Origin: Patescibacteria group bacterium
Lineage (GTDB): Bacteria; Patescibacteriota; Microgenomatia; Levybacterales; UBA12049
Direction: 5' to 3'
DNA length: 23,666 nt
Assembly (NCBI GenBank): GCA_023485715.1
Contig: JAMCZG010000017.1
Coordinates: 1-23,666 of the forward strand
Shown here: positions 22,449 to 23,666 of the stretch, piece after piece
How the letters are laid out: each line of letters opens with the position of its first letter
How positions within the stretch are numbered: the stretch's first letter is position 1
The notes under the pieces: model-generated
What the model saw: the letters and a program-made list of their open reading frames with translations, nothing else
The model's database searches: none
Told to the model about the DNA's origin: nothing
Translations under genes and position numbers: made by a program

Positions 22449-23363
22449 TTACGCCAATAAAAGCGAAGCAATCGCTTTTACTTTTGCGACGAAGGGGGTT
22501 TTTATATCGGGAAAAGAAAACCTTGGTTTTTTAATCCCTTTAGCCAGGAAATATATTTGGGTTAATATTTTTTCGGGCAGCGCGTAAACGACTATAGTTT
22601 GAGCAAAACACGTGAACCAGTTTGCAAGCGTTGGTTTGTATCCGTACCTGAAAACCATCAAAAGCCTTATTTTTAAAGTGTTTAAATATTTTTCCTTCAT
22701 GTTTACGAACGTGTCGTTTTTATCGTGGATCCTAAAATACATAAGTTTTTCCGGCAAATTTACAAACTCCAAGCCGTTGCACAAAAGTTTAAAAAAGGTA
22801 TAGTAATCGTTATTTGCGCTGTATTTTATTTCGTATTTAAATTTCCTTCCGTTGATTTTTTGCCTGTACATGCACGACGGATGGATCAAAGGATGAAACG
22901 TAAAGTATGCTTTCTTTATATTTTGATACGTTAACGGTTCGATTTTTTCTCCGATTTTTTCTCCGTGTTTATTAATAACATGGGCGTTTGTCCCGACTAA
23001 AAAAACGTTTGGGTTGTTTTCCAAAAACTCGACTTGCTTTTTGAGTCTCTCGGAATCACAAACATCGTCCGCGTCCATTCTCGCGATATATTTACCGCTC
23101 GCTTTTTGGATTCCTTTATTAGCACAGGAATCACCGCCCCGGTTAAGGTTCGTTTTTATATTTATAACTTTTATTTTTTTCGGATAAAATTTTTTAAACT
23201 TTTTAATGATCTTTAAAGAGTTGTCTGTGGATGCGTCGTTAATAATTATAAGCTCAAAATTTTTATAGGTTTGATCTATTACGCTATCTATTGCATCACT
23301 TAAATAATCTCCCGCGTTATAAACGGGCATTATTACAGACACCAATGGTTTTTTGTTCATCAT
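22449..23363 (-). CDS. Family 2 glycosyltransferase
   Basis: From ATG 23363 the protein is 304 aa: PLVSVIMPVYNAGDYL (residues 6-21), ELIIINDASTDNS (37-49), NKGIQKASGKYIARMDADD (82-100, DXD Asp97/Asp99), then the KKQVEFLENNPNVFLVG helix-strand and a His-rich acceptor region (TFHPLIHPSCMYR). This is a complete GT-A family 2 enzyme, cytosolic face of the membrane, metal-dependent. An upstream GTG at 23411 would add 16 Lys/Asn-rich residues; ATG 23363 starts just before the first strand and is preferred, though no SD is seen for either. A hairpin TTCACT...AGTGAA lies just upstream (23382-23399). Codons for residues 68-99 recur as an inverted copy at 23573-23666. It leads the operon with the GT-C-like gene. 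Confidence 0.9.
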   Translation of the reverse strand: MMNKKPLVSVIMPVYNAGDYLSDAIDSVIDQTYKNFELIIINDASTDNSLKIIKKFKKFYPKKIKVINIKTNLNRGGDSCANKGIQKASGKYIARMDADDVCDSERLKKQVEFLENNPNVFLVGTNAHVINKHGEKIGEKIEPLTYQNIKKAYFTFHPLIHPSCMYRQKINGRKFKYEIKYSANNDYYTFFKLLCNGLEFVNLPEKLMYFRIHDKNDTFVNMKEKYLNTLKIRLLMVFRYGYKPTLANWFTCFAQTIVVYALPEKILTQIYFLAKGIKKPRFSFPDIKTPFVAKVKAIASLLLA

Positions 23364-23429
23364 ATTAATTTTAATTTTTTGGTTCACTTTTTTCAGTGAA
23401 TCCTCGAACACTTGATTTTCCCTTTCGTT

Positions 23430-23576
23430 CTTTTCCCGCCACCTTTTTCGGGACCAGAACTCATCAGTTCCGATTTAATCGGAAAAGGGAAAGGTATACA
23501 GGTGGGTAAGAGCGTCTCGGAGGAGACGGGTAGTGCTAGGCACTACAAACTCTCAACCAGAGACTTTCTTTCCCTT
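23430..23576 (+). ncRNA. Candidate structured RNA: serial hairpins closed by a 9-bp stem
   Basis: AAGGGAAAG (23485-23493) pairs with CTTTCCCTT (23568-23576). Within it lie three tight hairpins in a row: CGTCTC/GAGACG with loop GGAG (23513-23528), GTAGTGC/GCACTAC with a 3-base loop (23530-23546), and CTCT/AGAG with a 5-base loop (23550-23562). Just upstream are GAACT/AGTTC (23457-23470) and the palindrome TTCCGATT-T-AATCGGAA (23468-23484). The layout is like a small multibranched RNA. It is not a tRNA (no T-arm consensus), and I recognise no known family. Confidence 0.4.
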
Positions 23577-23666
23577 AACCGTGGCAGTGATTCCTGTGCT
23601 AATAAAGGAATCCAAAAAGCGAGCGGTAAATATATCGCGAGAATGGACGCGGACGATGTTTGTGAT
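23573..23666 (+). pseudogene. Inverted partial copy of the GT2 gene, cut by the window edge
   Basis: These 94 bases are the reverse complement of 23055-23148 inside the GT2 gene, with only two differences (23582 and 23586), both near the left breakpoint. One difference is silent, the other changes Gly to Ser in the encoded peptide. The frame encodes LNRGSDSCANKGIQ...MDADDVCD. Upstream of 23573 there is no GT2 N-terminus, so this is a fragment, a recombined copy, or an assembly or amplification join, not an intact gene. Confidence 0.7.

Noticed and set aside
23485..23576. tRNA-like cloverleaf
   Set aside because: Several stems lie under a closing stem, but there is no GGTTCGAATCC-type T-arm, no 7-bp anticodon loop and the closing stem is 9 bp.
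23485..23576. 23S rRNA fragment (a short ACAGGTGGGTA-like stretch)
   Set aside because: The match is about a dozen bases and the strongly conserved sequence that should follow is absent.
1..23666. CRISPR array, integrase, transposase or phage genes
   Set aside because: No regularly spaced direct repeats of 25-40 bp, and no protein with such motifs in any frame.

Overview
The window looks like a piece of a Candidate Phyla Radiation (Patescibacteria) chromosome, most plausibly from the Microgenomates side. Reasons: moderate-to-low GC with A/T-rich codon use, a four-S1-domain protein next to radA and a PIN-TRAM protein, a very large Cys-rich and Thr/Pro-linker surface protein, a GT-C-like giant membrane protein beside small GT2 genes, and short-leader genes. 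UGA and UAA both act as stops, so the standard bacterial code fits. The phylum call is inference; no 16S is present. The window starts on a 5S rRNA and ends in a repeat, so it may be a whole contig broken at repeats.

Layout. 1-111: 5S rRNA. 186-2521: a four-TM DUF4239/bestrophin-like protein abutting a gamma-glutamylcyclotransferase-fold gene, then a convergent nucleotidyltransferase-like gene. 2582-7167: a housekeeping run on + (S1 protein, radA, PIN-TRAM protein, ddl). 7268-7375: a 35-aa membrane ORF behind a consensus promoter. 7382-9106: a minus-strand pair (ATP-grasp-like protein, then a HAD-like protein). 9209-16896: five exported or membrane-anchored proteins on + (NodB deacetylase, two unknowns, a putative lipoprotein, an 1119-aa surface protein), each with its own promoter and very short leader. 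16897-17350: an S23-type four-helix-bundle gene in a repeat-flanked cassette. 17365-17625: a strong hairpin and a candidate small RNA with promoter and terminator. 17624-17782: a 52-aa minus-strand gene. 17952-23363: a minus-strand envelope-glycan block (GT2 lacking DXD, 1071-aa GT-C-like protein, GT2 with DXD), interrupted by a ~375-bp inverted-repeat element. 23430-23666: serial hairpins followed by an inverted near-identical copy of part of the last GT2 gene.

How the genes fit together. The left half covers translation, recombination and peptidoglycan precursor supply (D-Ala-D-Ala). The middle builds the cell surface (deacetylase, lipoprotein, giant adhesin-like protein). The right part makes and polymerises surface glycans.

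The most unusual signals are: (1) a 162-bp palindrome-like segment inserted in frame in radA between Walker A and the next strand; (2) a four-helix-bundle cassette whose flanking repeats recur as an empty copy between the S1 gene and radA; (3) a candidate ~108-nt small RNA; (4) a compact multi-hairpin RNA candidate joined to an inverted GT2 fragment at the right end; (5) a nearly identical 28-nt promoter block at two loci.
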